A DNA stretch of 64,000 nucleotides, taken from contig MEHQ01001759.1 of the NCBI GenBank assembly GCA_008828725.1, positions 1 to 64,000 of the forward strand, given 5' to 3'. The translations under genes and the position numbers were made by a program. This document shows positions 51,893 through 63,244 of this stretch, in pieces; position 1 is the first letter of the stretch, and each line of letters begins with the position of its first letter. This DNA comes from Saccharina japonica (Eukaryota; Sar; Phaeophyceae; Laminariales; Laminariaceae). The notes beneath the pieces were generated by a model. The model was not told where the DNA came from and made no database searches. It saw only the letters and a program-made list of their open reading frames with translations.

Positions 51893-53539
51893 AATCTATT
51901 ATATATAGTTCGTCTGATGCCCAAAAAACAATACTTTAATCAAGTGATCTTTGATGCCCACTTTATCATGGCAACTTAGAATGGAGCAAAAGCAAACAAA
52001 AAAAACATCCATTTTTTTCTCCCACACATTCAAAGCACGCTTCTCCCTACGCCGGCATGCCCGGCACCGTCTTCTTACGTCGCAGGCTGGCATACTGTAG
52101 TACAACTCGCACGTGCGCCGTGCTTGTCGCCATGGCCACAGCGATTCGCGGCTGCTCTACGTACGAGTATTGCAGCAGTGCGGTAGATTGTATCGTCCAT
52201 CCTCGCTTTGGTCGCCTACTCGTATCGTATTCCACCGCATACCAGGTACCAGGTAGCAGGTATCAGAGAGCACCAACAACTGTCCTCAAGTCAAGCACCG
52301 CCGCCACCACCACCACCACCACCAGCTGAGCACCAGTAGCGGCAGAAACGTGTCGCGGCTGTTGGTGGTGGTGGTTATGTTTGCTGGTTTTGGTTTTGCA
52401 ACAAATCTCGATCACTCTCCAAGGGATGGCAAGAAATAGACCATTTTGTCGAATGCGGCGCAATAATATGATACCAGGTATCACATATACCAGGCTAGTA
52501 GGTGCCGCGAGACACAATCATAGTACTTCGTCGATACACCACGTTCAGCGATGCTTAGGTGATATGCTCATGTGGCATTCTCATGAGCCTGCATCATGCT
52601 GTCATCATGCTGTCTGTGCACGCACGTACGTACGTACGTACATAAAATGTGCCTGTTGTATATACGTATGTACGAAAAAGGCTGCTGCAGCAGTACGTAT
52701 TTATTTCTATCATACGTACGTACGTATTAGAGTACTGATGGCCTAAATACTCGGAGTACTTGAAGTATGAGCCGTACTGAAGGCCCAAATACTCCGAGTA
52801 CTGGGAGTATGAGCAGTACTTATCCTCGAGTACAAGCAGTACTGGAGTAAAAACATCTAAACTACTCGGAGTACTCCCGAATATCGAGAGTATTGGACAA
52901 CGAAATACTGCGAGCACACAAAGTACCTAAAATATGTTTTTCTCGAAAATACTCTAATTATACTCTGAGGTAATGGGAGCATCTGTGAATTTTGAAATGC
53001 TATAAACGCCAGTCGCATGCTCCCAGAACCTGAGAGGAATGACGGCCGAGTCTTTAAAATGATGCAAAATGCTCCTTACGTACTTCACACTCCGAGTATA
53101 CTCCGAGTATCGAGTGCATTTCGTACTCCGAATACTTAAGAGTATTAGAGTACTGGCGGCCTGCGTACTCGGAGTACTTGGAGTATGAGCAGTACTGAAG
53201 CCCCAAATACTCGGGAGCAAAAAGAGTACCCGTAGTATCGGACCCCGAAATACTCCGAGTACAAGCAGTATCGAGAGTGTTCATACCCGAAATGCTCCGA
53301 ATACGAGCAGTATCCCGGAGTATCGAACCCCGAAATACTCCGAGTAGACGAAGTACCTGGAGTATTTGATCTCCAATACTCCTTACTTTATTCCAAGGTA
53401 CTCGGAGCATCTGTGGAATATTTGCAGTCAATTTGTTTCCTATTTATTCCTACATATTATTTAAGCCTTTATCATCTCCATTACTACTTGATTTAATGGC
53501 CCTACCGCCGTGGGGGCGGGAGGGCCTCTTATTCCCTAG
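51893..53539. mobile_element. Arm A (right arm) of the capsid-bearing element
   Basis: Near-identical to 1025-2698, with the same order of inner boundary, CAC run (52305-52322), ACGTACGT runs (52624-52643, 52715-52728), palindrome array (52735-53410) and hairpin end. No gene. Confidence 0.85.
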
Positions 53540-53559
53540 TAATAATATATAATTTAATG

Positions 53560-54420
53560 TTGGTTCAATCCTAAAGCACGCACGATAAATAATTTTATTT
53601 CCGGGCCGGCCTCAGTATCGGAATCTCGGCACCTCAATATCTCAAGGGTTTTTTCATTTCTTCGGGCGCTCTCTGCGAGGATCGGCTCCGACGCCCCTCG
53701 CCCTTCGTTCTCCCCGCTTACCTCGCCGCCAACGCGTGCGGGGGCAGAGAGAGAGAAGCGAGAAGTAGGCAAAATCTTGGATCTTGGGTGGCATGTCGAG
53801 AATTTCTTTGAATCTTGACAGGGGGGAGGGAGTCACAAACACAAAGGGGTGACTTTTAATAATATGTGCAGTAGTAGTAGGAATCACATTTTGTCACTGG
53901 TCAGCCCTTTGTATAGTTTTGTGGGAGGCATGCTCGAGCATTCCTTTGAATCTTGACAAGGGGGCGGTAGTGCGCAAACACAAAGGGGTGACTTTTTTTA
54001 AAGGGGGTTGTTGTAGTGCGCAAACACAAAGGCGTGACTTTTTATAATAAGTGCAGTGGTATCGTATAGGAGTCACATTTTGTCAGCCTTTTGCATCGTC
54101 TACTTCGAAGCTCTTTGGAACTACGCGCACGACGGTACGAGTTTGTCGATCGATACAGCAGTACGTACAGTAGGTATGTTGACTTTGTACGAGTAAGTGC
54201 AGCTTCAGAAACAAGAACAGTAGGCTCGAGCGCAGTACGAGTTCCCCTGCTTATCTCGCCGTGAACGCGTCGGGGGCAGAGACAGACAAGCGAGTAAGCA
54301 CACGATCTTGAATATTGGGTAGCATGCTCGAGCATTTATTTGAATCTTGACAGGGGGAGTGGTAGTGCTTAACTACAAAGGAACGATTTTTTTAATAATA
54401 GTAGTATCAATAGTATGAAG
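53560..54420. repeat. Partly duplicated segment with exon-like remnants
   Basis: 53705-53890 and 54240-54420 are related at an offset of about 535 bases, and a shorter third copy lies at 53920-54070 (TTTGAATCTTGACAGGGGG, CAAACACAAAGGGGTGACTT). On the minus strand the first copy contains MPPKIQDFAYFSLLSLCPRT followed by GCGAG then GTAAGC, an exon with a donor. The second copy has ATAAGC at the same place, a lost donor. Confidence 0.55.
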
Positions 54421-54429
54421 ATACTTGCC

Positions 54430-54810
54430 TTTTTTTGTCGGGTAATAAAAAAGTAACTCTTGCTGGGTGTTTATACAGGCAAGGGTGGTGCAGAAAAATC
54501 GCCTGGTGCTACTACGGTTTCCGCAAGCCTGTACGTTCCAAAAAAATAGTTACAATTAATTGTTCAACGTATTCAGCATGTAGATTGGTGTGTACCAATA
54601 CACATGTTCAATATTAATAACTAACAAGCAAACAACAGGCCATCTCCCCGCAAATAGATTTTGTACTCTGACATTCATATAAAAGGAACGGGAAGATTTG
54701 TGAGCCCTTTATTTTGGGCATTGAACACACAGTTTTGGTAGTACGAAGATCCTAGCTTTTTATAAAAAGAATACGATTATTCAACGTATACAGCATGTTG
54801 ATTATTGGGA
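54430..54810. other. No gene recognised
   Basis: AT-rich sequence with a short repeated GTTCAACGTATTCAGCATGT / TTCAACGTATACAGCATGT pair at 54562 and 54780. Confidence 0.4.
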
Positions 54811-54811
54811 A

Positions 54812-55157
54812 ATGGTCATTTGGGGGTATACCCCCCTGGTTTTACGGCCATTTGGGGGTAGGGTCAAAACGCGCCCGCGGAACGTGCTCCCGCGGGCCCA
54901 AACAGGCCTCAAACGCAATTCCGAAGCCCTGGCGAGATGCCCGAAGCCCATGCCAAGCACGCACACAAAAAAATTGTTTTTTTCAGGCACGTCCTTGGGC
55001 GTAACGGGACGGTGGCGCACGAGGGAGCAAACGAAGTCCCCCCTTTGACCACATCTTGGGGGGGGGTAACCCCACGTACCTACTAAATTTATCTACTCCC
55101 CCAATTGACCACTTTTTTCACCCCGTTTGACCGAAACCATACCCCCTTTTGACCATC
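54812..55157. mobile_element. Inverted-repeat element, unclassified
   Basis: Ends ATGGTCATTTGGGGGTATAC and the approximate inverse CCATACCCCCTTTTGACCAT are about 345 bases apart. Inside are CGCCCGCGGAACGTGCTCCC (hairpin) and further TTGACCA / TGGTCAA motifs. No coding capacity is evident. Confidence 0.55.
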
Positions 55158-55384
55158 TGCGACAGCCTAAAAAACGACTATTAATAGAGCAGTACGTATC
55201 CACGTCGCCGCGCCAACAGCCCGAATAGACCACGGGGCGGAACGTCCAGAACTTGCGAGTAGTCGGGATCGTTTGCCTCCCAAGAAATAAATCTCGACAC
55301 AACTATACAAATCAAATCTTTATAGACGATATGAAGATATCGGCTCTTCTGAGAAAACATGACGGTGATGGGGGAATCAGAACA

Positions 55385-55712
55385 CATATGTGTATACTCG
55401 GCGTATGGGTCGTGGGTTGCCGGGTCCTTGGTGCTTTGTTGCTTTGTGCTTGGTTGCTGGGTGTGATCCTGTTGATCCGTACTCAAACACACCAGCCTGC
55501 CGTCGGGAATGGATACGTTGGGGACAGGAGGAAAGCACCTCTCAAGAAGACTAACGACCGTTCGTTGCGCCTGATGTTGCTCGTGTCCCAAAGACCCCTT
55601 CCGTCCGACAACCCAACACCGAGCATCCATGACCCACAACACCCAGCAACGAAGCACCAAGCACCAAGCAAGCACCCAGCAAATCACGACCCATATGTGC
55701 CGAGCATACACG
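55385..55712. mobile_element. Foldback element
   Basis: 55385-55475 (CATATGTGTATACTCGGCG, GGGTCGTGGGTTGC, TTGGTGCTTTG) and 55600-55712 are inverted copies with internal short tandem units (AAGCACCAAGCACC). The long open frames on both strands here result from this symmetry and are not called as genes. Confidence 0.65.
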
Positions 55713-55714
55713 TA

Positions 55715-57330
55715 TGTCCCACCAGCATCGGTTTAGCTACGTACGTAGCACGGGTTCTGCAACATTTCTTTAAGTTCACGATGGCCACCCTAAACGGCGT
55801 TTCGCTGCTGCAAAAGGGGTGGCGGCGATGGACCTGCTGTTGTTTGTGAGCGTTGATGCAGACAGCCTCGATCACATCATCGACAGCGTGCAAGCTCGTT
55901 CCACAGGCTTGAATTGAAGTTCATTTTGGATCGACGTTGGATGCATGCCGCTTTCTGTGGACTGGATTGAGGGAGTTTTCACCCATGTCTGCCAACCATT
56001 TGACACAGATCCAGAAATTGAACCAGCGTCGCGCCTGACGTAACAATTATTTTTAACATGAAAGCGCCAATCCAGCGCCTGTTCATACGAAATGCAGTAT
56101 CGACACTCGATATGCCAAGCTAAAGTAGACAGCCACCTCTTCGTAGGTTGACGCCCCAAACGTATACGTATTCGGTTCGTATAATGTTGTGCGCAAGTGG
56201 CCAGTGGCAAGTTGCATAGCAGCTCCCACAACCCCAGATATACACACAGCAGCACCGACAAGTATGTAGCATGCTTTCTATATAAAGCCATCGCCAGAAA
56301 ATGCATACAAAAAGACCCTGTCATCCAGCGGGAGTCGAAACGGTAACAACGAAGCGACATGCAGATGTCTTGCCCCTTGTGTATATTCCCGGTAGATACA
56401 CCCCGGTTGCCGTCGGCTGCTCTCGATTTTTCCTGTAACACAGCATAGAGGAGACCACCAAATTTGATGCAGGTAGTCGCCAAGGTGAGGTGTGACCATG
56501 TGTGAGCAGGATTAAAGAGATGGCCTGATTATGCAATCGATAAGGCGCATGTAGAGTACGTCAGGTATTGTAGAATGTATAGTGTGAAATAGTATCAAGG
56601 GCATACGGAGATTAGTGAGACAGGAGGAGTATGCAGGGGCCACTCTTGATCTAAATGGCATACGTAAATGACACACCGGGTGCAACAACGGAAGAACCTC
56701 GAGAAAGGGAGGCTCCACTAGAGAAGTCTATGGCAGGGCACAGATATCGACACGTTTGGGAATTCTGTCTTGCTCGGGGTTGAACTTTCCGGACGCGGAG
56801 CAGATCACAAACTACGAGATATACTTAACAAGCTTGGAAGCAAAACTTATGGGTGCACGAGAAGGCTTCTTTGGCCAGTGGGGGAAATGTCTGGGCATTC
56901 CCAATAGCAAGGCGGGGTCGCTGATATTACAGAAAACTGTTACAGAAAACTGTGCAGGTTTCGCTATCCGGGTGCTCAATGAGCAAGTCTGCTAGAATTG
57001 GGAACTTACGTACGTCAAACGCCGCCACTTGGGCGTAGAACATTAAGCATGCGTTCAAACAAATTCAAGGCAATATGTGACAAACAGCCCTTGCTTCCTC
57101 CGAACTCGGTGTACCGCAATATGAAGAGTTCCAACACCTCCCTCTCGGTTGAAAAAGTGGATACAGACAGACAGTTTCACGGGTTCCAAAAAAAATGAGC
57201 ATGTTGTTTTCTAGGCGTTTGTGTGTTTCTGGTTAAATCTGTGATGATTGCTACATATTCCTCGATACAGCGTGCAATGAGCTATAACCGCCTCGTGAGG
57301 GGGGCTTGGTTGGGGCAGCCACAAAAACCG
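55715..57330. other. Unassigned sequence with weak open frames
   Basis: A minus-strand frame at 55872-56483 (203 codons, TTG start) and a plus-strand frame at 56756-56995 (79 codons, DAEQITNYEIYLTSLEAKLM) have no domain that I recognise. The second is more protein-like. No repeat family was found. Confidence 0.25.
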
Positions 57331-57337
57331 TTAGCAT

Positions 57338-57701
57338 TTTTTTTTGTTTCCCATCCCATTTAATATCTTCGCACTTCTGTCTTTCTCCCTCCCTAGTCGA
57401 AACTCAGATCCGGGGTCACAAAGTAGGCTCCTTTCCCTCCTCCCCCACTACGGTTCTTGCCTTAATTTTTATCGCGCAGAGGGTTCAGCCTTCCCAATGC
57501 TCGTCGATTTTCATCGAATTTTACCAACTCACACTCTCGCGCTTCCCTCTAGTCAAGATAATTTTTTTTTATTTATTTATTTATTTTTGTGAGAAAAAGT
57601 CCCTACGTCGTAAGAGCATGCACTCGGGGGGGCTCGAACTCACGTTCTTGACTTTTAACAGGCTTCGTGGTTACCTGCTAGCCCACCGGGGCGACCGGTT
57701 G
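57338..57701 (-). mobile_element. Full-length tRNA-derived SINE, family 1, with 8-bp target duplication
   Basis: GTTAGCAT occurs at 57330-57337 and 57702-57709. On the minus strand: tRNA-like head with GGTCGCCCCGGTGGGCTAGC and B-box-like GAGTTCGAGCCCCC, family body, then an A-rich tail. Target duplication plus tail is the mark of LINE-assisted insertion. Confidence 0.9.
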
Positions 57702-57844
57702 GTTAGCATCCACAAAACGAATAATGACAAGCTATAGACATACTGACTGCGCACCCTCACAAAAACCATAAAAAAAAGCATGTATCAACCAAGTCAAATA
57801 ACAATTTCCCTGTGATTATTAACTTAAATTACATGTGCTCGCCC

Positions 57845-58171
57845 TTACCTGCACATAATGTGTGTACGAGTACCGTAACCTACTTGGTCACGGCTCTCAA
57901 GTAGGAAACTGAACCGGCCTCGACTCACATCATTGTTGTCCTCTATTGTATACCAGGTAAACATGTCTGCTCCAGCTCTACTGCAGATATATAACCTTAT
58001 ACCGTCCTGCCTGATCAACACACCCGGAACTGAAAGAGTGGTCGTCACAAAAAAAAATGATGGCGTCACTGCTGTCGGCATCGGGATTTGAGGCCCCATC
58101 CATACCCACAGGGTCCTGTACCTGTTGTCCACTGGGCATGCGCCGTACGATTTAAGAGCGCTGTTGCTCAT
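57845..58171 (-). CDS. Open frame of 108 codons, unknown
   Basis: Starts at ATG 58171-58169. Contains PGVLIRQDGIRLYICSRAG and FTWYTIEDNNDVSRGRFSF, with balanced composition. No domain recognised; it may be an exon. Ends at TAG 57845-57847 region. Confidence 0.25.
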   Translation of the reverse strand: MSNSALKSYGACPVDNRYRTLWVWMGPQIPMPTAVTPSFFFVTTTLSVPGVLIRQDGIRLYICSRAGADMFTWYTIEDNNDVSRGRFSFLLESRDQVGYGTRTHIMCR

Positions 58172-58571
58172 GATTCCAACTGTACGGTTTGCGTTAAGTT
58201 CTTCGTAAGAAACGCTTGAGTTGGCGATACCAGTTTTTACCTCTATCTAACACAACATAGAAGCTGCTCAATATCCCTGAGCGCTATACACATGCTTGAG
58301 TCGTTGACCAACGCTTGATATCATGATAACTGACTTTATATAGATGTGACATCTCCAGCAATGTTGTAATCGGATTCTGCCTACCTGATGCTTGCTGCCG
58401 TGCGACTGACCGGTTAACCTTACGGCGTAGGTTGCTCCAATCGCCGCTTAAGCTCAGAAACCACAGCCTTTTGCAAGGGGTCTTCTCGTGGTCGTCCGCC
58501 TTGTATGCGGTTCGGAAGAATCGACGGAAAAATCAAATGATGTGAACACTGACTGAGCGCGTTGCTCTAAT

Positions 58572-58990
58572 TTAACCGCGGCTCTGGCCAAGGCATTCTC
58601 TAAAGTTAGTTACCCTTCTGTTGCGCTCTGGCACGTATGTTACATGAGTATCGTCACAATAACTGATGGCAGGTACCGTATAAAAAACGTGCCCGCATGC
58701 TTTGCTCATGAAATTCCTTAGAGGAAAATCGTAACTATGCATGGGGATAGGAACCCTTAGATAGCAGTGCATCTTGCAACAACAAATAACACAGAGCACT
58801 AAAGCAATCGTCATGCAGCGCCTCTTTTCTCTGGTTGTCAGAATGTATCGTACCAGTAGTCAAAAAGTAGATCCTGGGGCTTCTACCTGAATTTGGACAC
58901 CAAAAGAAGCATTCTCTGAGTTCGAAAACGCGAGGCCAAGACCCGGACGGCGCACTAGCGAAGTGAAACGCCTCTCTGAATAAGCACGAT
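58572..58990 (-). CDS. Possible exons, unknown
   Basis: A frame of 80 codons at 58814-58572 reads MHSYDFPLRNFMSKACGHVF and ends near a donor-like AGAAG then GTAACT. A second short segment at about 58945-58880 lies between CTAG and CAG then GTAGAA. They could be later exons of the gene at 62.5-59.0 kb or a separate gene. Weak. Confidence 0.18.
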
Positions 58991-59042
58991 AAAAATACCA
59001 CAAGGTTCAGGTTTGGGCACTAATAACAGCTCTATTAATAGC

Positions 59043-62000
59043 TCACTTGGACCACAAATAAACAATCAGGGTATAGTTCCCGAACCAAACTTCTGCGAAG
59101 CAAGCGCGATACCACGGCAGGCAATGTCTTATGTGCAATGCTGCTATGGCCCCCGCCTCACCCTTGTCGAGAATAGTCTGCAGATGATTTTTGTCATGGG
59201 CCATCATATCCACTGCCAATCGAGCAGGATCTGATGTTCCCGCGCTCGCCATCGCCCGAGCATCCCCCTCCGCCTCTCTTTCAAGTTCTGAGAAAAAGAC
59301 AGCTCTTCTTTGTCGATGCTGCTCAACCTTCGCGTACAAATAGATGGTTTGGGGCGAACGGAGCTCTCGAATGTCAAAAAAGGTAGCAGGTGGAGCGCCC
59401 AACAGGCCTTTCTAAGCGCATCCAACGAAATTGATAAGAGTATTGACTCGCGAGTCCAGTAGGATATGAGGGATTCAATGGATTAACTTGTTCAGTGCAA
59501 CCTTATCGGGCACTCTCCTTCTGATCGCAAGGCGTGCCCAACCGGCGGGGCGGATGCCAGCGTGAGCCGGAAGCTCAACCAACTTGGTCTCGTATGGGGT
59601 TGATCGCTGTCGTTTACCCACTGCTGTTGTATGTGCACCATCTGTGTATGTAATTGAGAAGCCACCATTGGTCCAACACCCATGGATCGAACACAACAAT
59701 CGGGTTGGTGTAGTTTTCGAATGCTGAAAAAGGTTTTTGGGCTCAAATTGTGCACATCCGTCGTCTTGTCAACCTTAGCCTGTGTCTCTCCCAATCCCCA
59801 CCTGTCCCCTGGGCTCCAAAAAACGCCAGGATTCGGTTGCTGGGGCTACTTATTTCATGCCAACAAATAAAAGGAATATCGCTGCCGGTGCCGCTGAATC
59901 AAGAATAGTGTGTCGTGTGCAAGATCAAGAAAGCCAGAAGCGATTTACCCACATACGAAGTACAGCATGTCTCTGTCTGACTGCATGAACGTCGTGTAAT
60001 CGTTTATAATGCTGCGTGTATAATGTACAGGCACTATGATAGTACAAGCACTCACCAAGACGCCTCGGACGACACGGAACTACAGACACTTCATATTCGA
60101 GAGTCATTAATTGTGGAGTGTTGCTTGGTGTCGGCTACGGTAGACGAAGCCACTGTCAACAGGACTTGGCCACGCGTTTCGCTCACCTTGTGAATGTGAA
60201 AATCTTCTACAGCCTCCGCGTCCATCTCAGGGAAGGAGTCTATGGAGAAGCTGTTCAATCGATAAGGACGTAGCATTCGACAACTGAGGATGGACACTTG
60301 CCAAATGAGTAGTTTGATGTTTACGTGTTACACGGTACGGAATTATTGCCACGCGTGTCCTCGAGAATATACCACACCATTTATAAGCGTACTTTTCCCC
60401 CAAACCTGTCTGGCCCTTCCTTGGCTGTATGAAACACTTACCTGTCTTTTTTTCACGGTACCTCAGATCTAGGGCCTCGTAGCAGTCTCCCTCGTGCGTG
60501 ATACGGTAGAGGCCTTGTTTTTTAATCACACCTTCGGGGCAACACTCAGCACTTTCCTTTGCTCGTTGTCTCACGTCGAGTTGTGCTTATTTTTTTTTTA
60601 ATAGCTGCGTATTACCTGTATAAATGTTCATACGTGCTTTCTGCAAGAGCGCCCAGGTTAACAGCCACCACGTGTTTTTACCTTGCTTGTGCTTAATAAC
60701 CGGAAGTGCAACGCAGGCCTCCAGAAAATACGTACTTACGTAAGAGTTGCGAGCAAATATTGTGCAATAGTTTTCTTCGGCTTGACCAAAACAATGAGTA
60801 CCTGGTACGAACAACATATTGGTTTTTAGGTGGACTTGACGGTTGTGTTGAAGATAATGGCCGTCAGGAGACATCCTGGGTCCAGTATAGATACTTGATA
60901 TAGAACCCTATTGGAGTGTAACGGCAAATACCGCTGAATTAACTCGTATTGTACTTCAAGTGGATGATAAATGCGTCAACTTATTTAACACACTTTTCGA
61001 TTGTAACTTGCACACGCTCGTTGAGAGTCTACGCATTTTTGGACTACACCTATATGTATACCTGGTATATGATATCTATCTATATGGCTCACAGTTCATG
61101 AGGCCACCTTTCGAGTTGACCGATTCAAATCAGCTTGGCGGAAATGGGAGGAATGCGACGTGAATAGCAGTACAAGCTGCGTAAAGTGAGTCGATCGACA
61201 TTGCCCACGCGATGGTATCCTATCCATCGTCATGGCCGCCACAAGGTTGTCGGGCCGTCTTTTTGTACTAAACCCACCGTCGCCAGTTGCCAGTGCGAAA
61301 GAGTAGAGCAGGAAAAGGGTGGCGGCAACAGACAGGTACCATACGTAAAGTCAGGGATATAGTAGGTCGCCACATGTAGGAGTAAGAGCAGTCTTAGAGT
61401 TGGCTTTAGCTATTGTGACTATATATGCCGCCGTTTTCCCTCGTCTGCACAATAACCCCTGTGCCGGTGGTGGGAGGACGAGTTGTTTTAATGCACAGCT
61501 GGTGCTCGGTGAGCACATGGAAGATGGTATGAGGTAGATTGCCAGTCATGGTCGGCTGCTATAAATCGTACATTGTAAATAATAGCATGTGGTGATGTGC
61601 TAATGGCGTATTGCGGCCTCCTCTACGGTGGTGTACTATACCTCCCAGGCCACTCACGGTTGAGTGTTACGGTGTATAGCGGTATAGAGCTTTTAAATAG
61701 TTATGGGGCGTCGAAATGCATCAAGTAGCGCAAATGTGACCCGAAGATAGCATCGTACTTTGTCGACAGACTTGCGGTCAGTGGCCGTCATCACGGGAGG
61801 ACTAAAGCGTTAGCCTTACCTCTATGTGCCGCAACGCTCCGCTGTGGGGATCAACGATATGCAGTAAACGTTTTTTCCGTGATCGTTATTGTTGATGCAA
61901 AATAGTAACTTTGGTTGTTGTTTTATGTTACATCTCGAAATTTGCAACACATATATGCACACATGAACATCCTGGAACGCGTGTGAAGGGGATCGTCACT

Positions 62001-62469
62001 CTTATCGCGAAAGTCCCTCGTCATGAAAGTCACACAGAGTGCTTGGAGTTCGCACCATTTGGTCCTTCAATCGTGTTTTTCTTGCGGTCAATGCGATGAA
62101 TTGGTACCAGAACGTCTTGAACACCATCTAAGTACGCGAATATATACGTCGTCGTCCGGCGCGAGACAGTTTTTTTAGTGCTCTCGATATCTTAAATTTG
62201 CTATGATATTGTTCCGAAGCCATACCCTCATACCCTCACCTGATATGGCCGTCCTCCTTGTGCTCCATGACAACTACTTCAAACCGTTCGTCTTTCCTCC
62301 CGCTGGAGAAGTAAGGGCTGGCTAGGTCGAGCGTGAGAAGCGTGTTGTGGTGAAACACGCCATCCTGCAATAAAAAGTTACCGACGGGAACGGATGAGTC
62401 CCCTGTTACGTAATCGGTGTTGTGGAGTACAAACATGCTTGGACGAAGGGCATGGCCACATACGGTCAC
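59043..62469 (-). CDS. Multi-exon host gene, product unknown (model)
   Basis: Proposed exons on the minus strand: up to 62469 (start unsure)-62240, 60875-60682, 60585-60442, 60296-60187, 60134-60056, 59980-59949, 59723-59502, 59411-59162, 59092-59043. Every join has GT-AG borders and matching phase (2, 1, 1, 0, 1, 0, 0, 1), giving one uninterrupted frame to TGA at 59045-59043. The phases agree, although I picked among possible acceptors. Peptide landmarks: MFVLHNTDYVTGDSSVPVGN, KDERFEVVVMEHKEDGH, GLYRITHEGDCYEALDL, SFPEMDAEAVEDFHIHK, AHAGIRPAGWARLAIRR, and a charged helix KVEQHRQRRAVFFSELERE. No signal peptide or membrane segment is clear. I recognise no family. Apart from the first intron (1.36 kb) the introns are short (about 52-225 bases), unlike those of the glutathione S-transferase gene, and no MITE lies inside the later exons. 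Confidence 0.42.
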
Positions 62470-62918
62470 AGTACACTCCGCAGATAAGGCTTACTGTAGA
62501 AGGCAGTCCGTCGACGCTTTGGGAAGGTATGGCACAATCATTTTGAGCCAACGGAATTCGATCCGGCGCTCGTTCCGGCCTCATTCCAATCTATCTATAG
62601 TGCAGATGCATGTATGTAGGGATGCATCTGTCCAAGGTGAGGATTCTTGCGAGCCCACGCATGGCATGCACGGAGAGTCCCACAAATGTACCACCGGTTT
62701 CACACAGCGAGGCAAAACCATCCTCATTTAGATAAAAATAGTGCTCAAAGTCCTAAATCAGGCGTTGCACACTAATTTGGTTCTGCCGCCATGATGCCAC
62801 GATGGTACAAGCCGCACAGCGTGTGACTACACGTGGTCCGCTGCATAAACGCATGATCTAAAGCGACGACACTGCCCGCATATCATAACAAGTTACCGGC
62901 GTTTCGCATACTGGCGAA

Positions 62919-63242
62919 TCAATGCCTTTGCCAACCGACACCCGTCACCCCCCATTCATCAGGAACCACCACGACATTAGAAACGAAAGTGGGCATTTGC
63001 GAGAGTACGGCGACAGAGGCTTGCCTGGCGGTTTCGGTCAGCCCAAGCCGTGACATCCAATGCAGTGAAAAGCGCGCAGCTTGATTTAACGTGGACCAAG
63101 CATGAACGATTGAGTGCACCCTCCTTGTAGACAGTAGAGCAAACAACAAAATGTCCGACTCTTTTATCGCGTGTGGCGTTTGTGGTCGCAATCTGTTATT
63201 TCCTTGGGCCAATATGGGTGACTTGGGTGGCCTTGACGACAC
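62919..63242 (-). CDS. Possible upstream exon or separate frame, unknown
   Basis: 107-codon minus-strand frame (63242-62919) reading ESDILLFALLSTRRVHSIVH and SRLGLTETARQASVAVLSQM, mostly helical. It lies upstream of the multi-exon model on the same strand, but no in-phase join was found. Confidence 0.25.
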   Translation of the reverse strand: MSSRPPKSPILAQGNNRLRPQTPHAIKESDILLFALLSTRRVHSIVHAWSTLNQAARFSLHWMSRLGLTETARQASVAVLSQMPTFVSNVVVVPDEWGVTGVGWQRH

Positions 63243-63244
63243 TT

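Larger units (their letters stand above)
48423..53539. mobile_element. Large TIR element carrying a virus-type capsid gene
   Basis: Left end CTAGGGAATAAG at 48423 and right end CTTATTCCCTAG at 53539, both next to TA (48421-48422, 53540-53541). Order: arm B inverted (48423-49235, with an assembly gap), an inverted copy of the inner edge of arm A (49263-49345), the core with the capsid gene and two direct repeats (49346-51892), then arm A (51893-53539). Both arms recur at 1-7.7 kb with other or no cores. No transposase, integrase, polymerase or packaging ATPase was found, so the element cannot be shown to be autonomous. It might be a cargo-carrying transposon, a fragment of an endogenous virus whose repeats have spread, or a TIR element that captured viral DNA. 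Confidence 0.75.

Noticed and set aside
48423-53539. Maverick/Polinton element
   Set aside because: The capsid resembles the large-virus type, the flanks fit a TA target instead of six bases, and no polymerase, integrase, ATPase or protease was found.
55181-55849. Long overlapping open frames on both strands (176 and 198 codons)
   Set aside because: They span a foldback element with short tandem units, whose symmetry keeps frames open on both strands. No domain is visible.
60719-60739. A 21-base intron (GTAAGT ... GGAG) in the unknown gene
   Set aside because: It is too short for the other introns seen and is open in frame, so the segment was kept as coding sequence.
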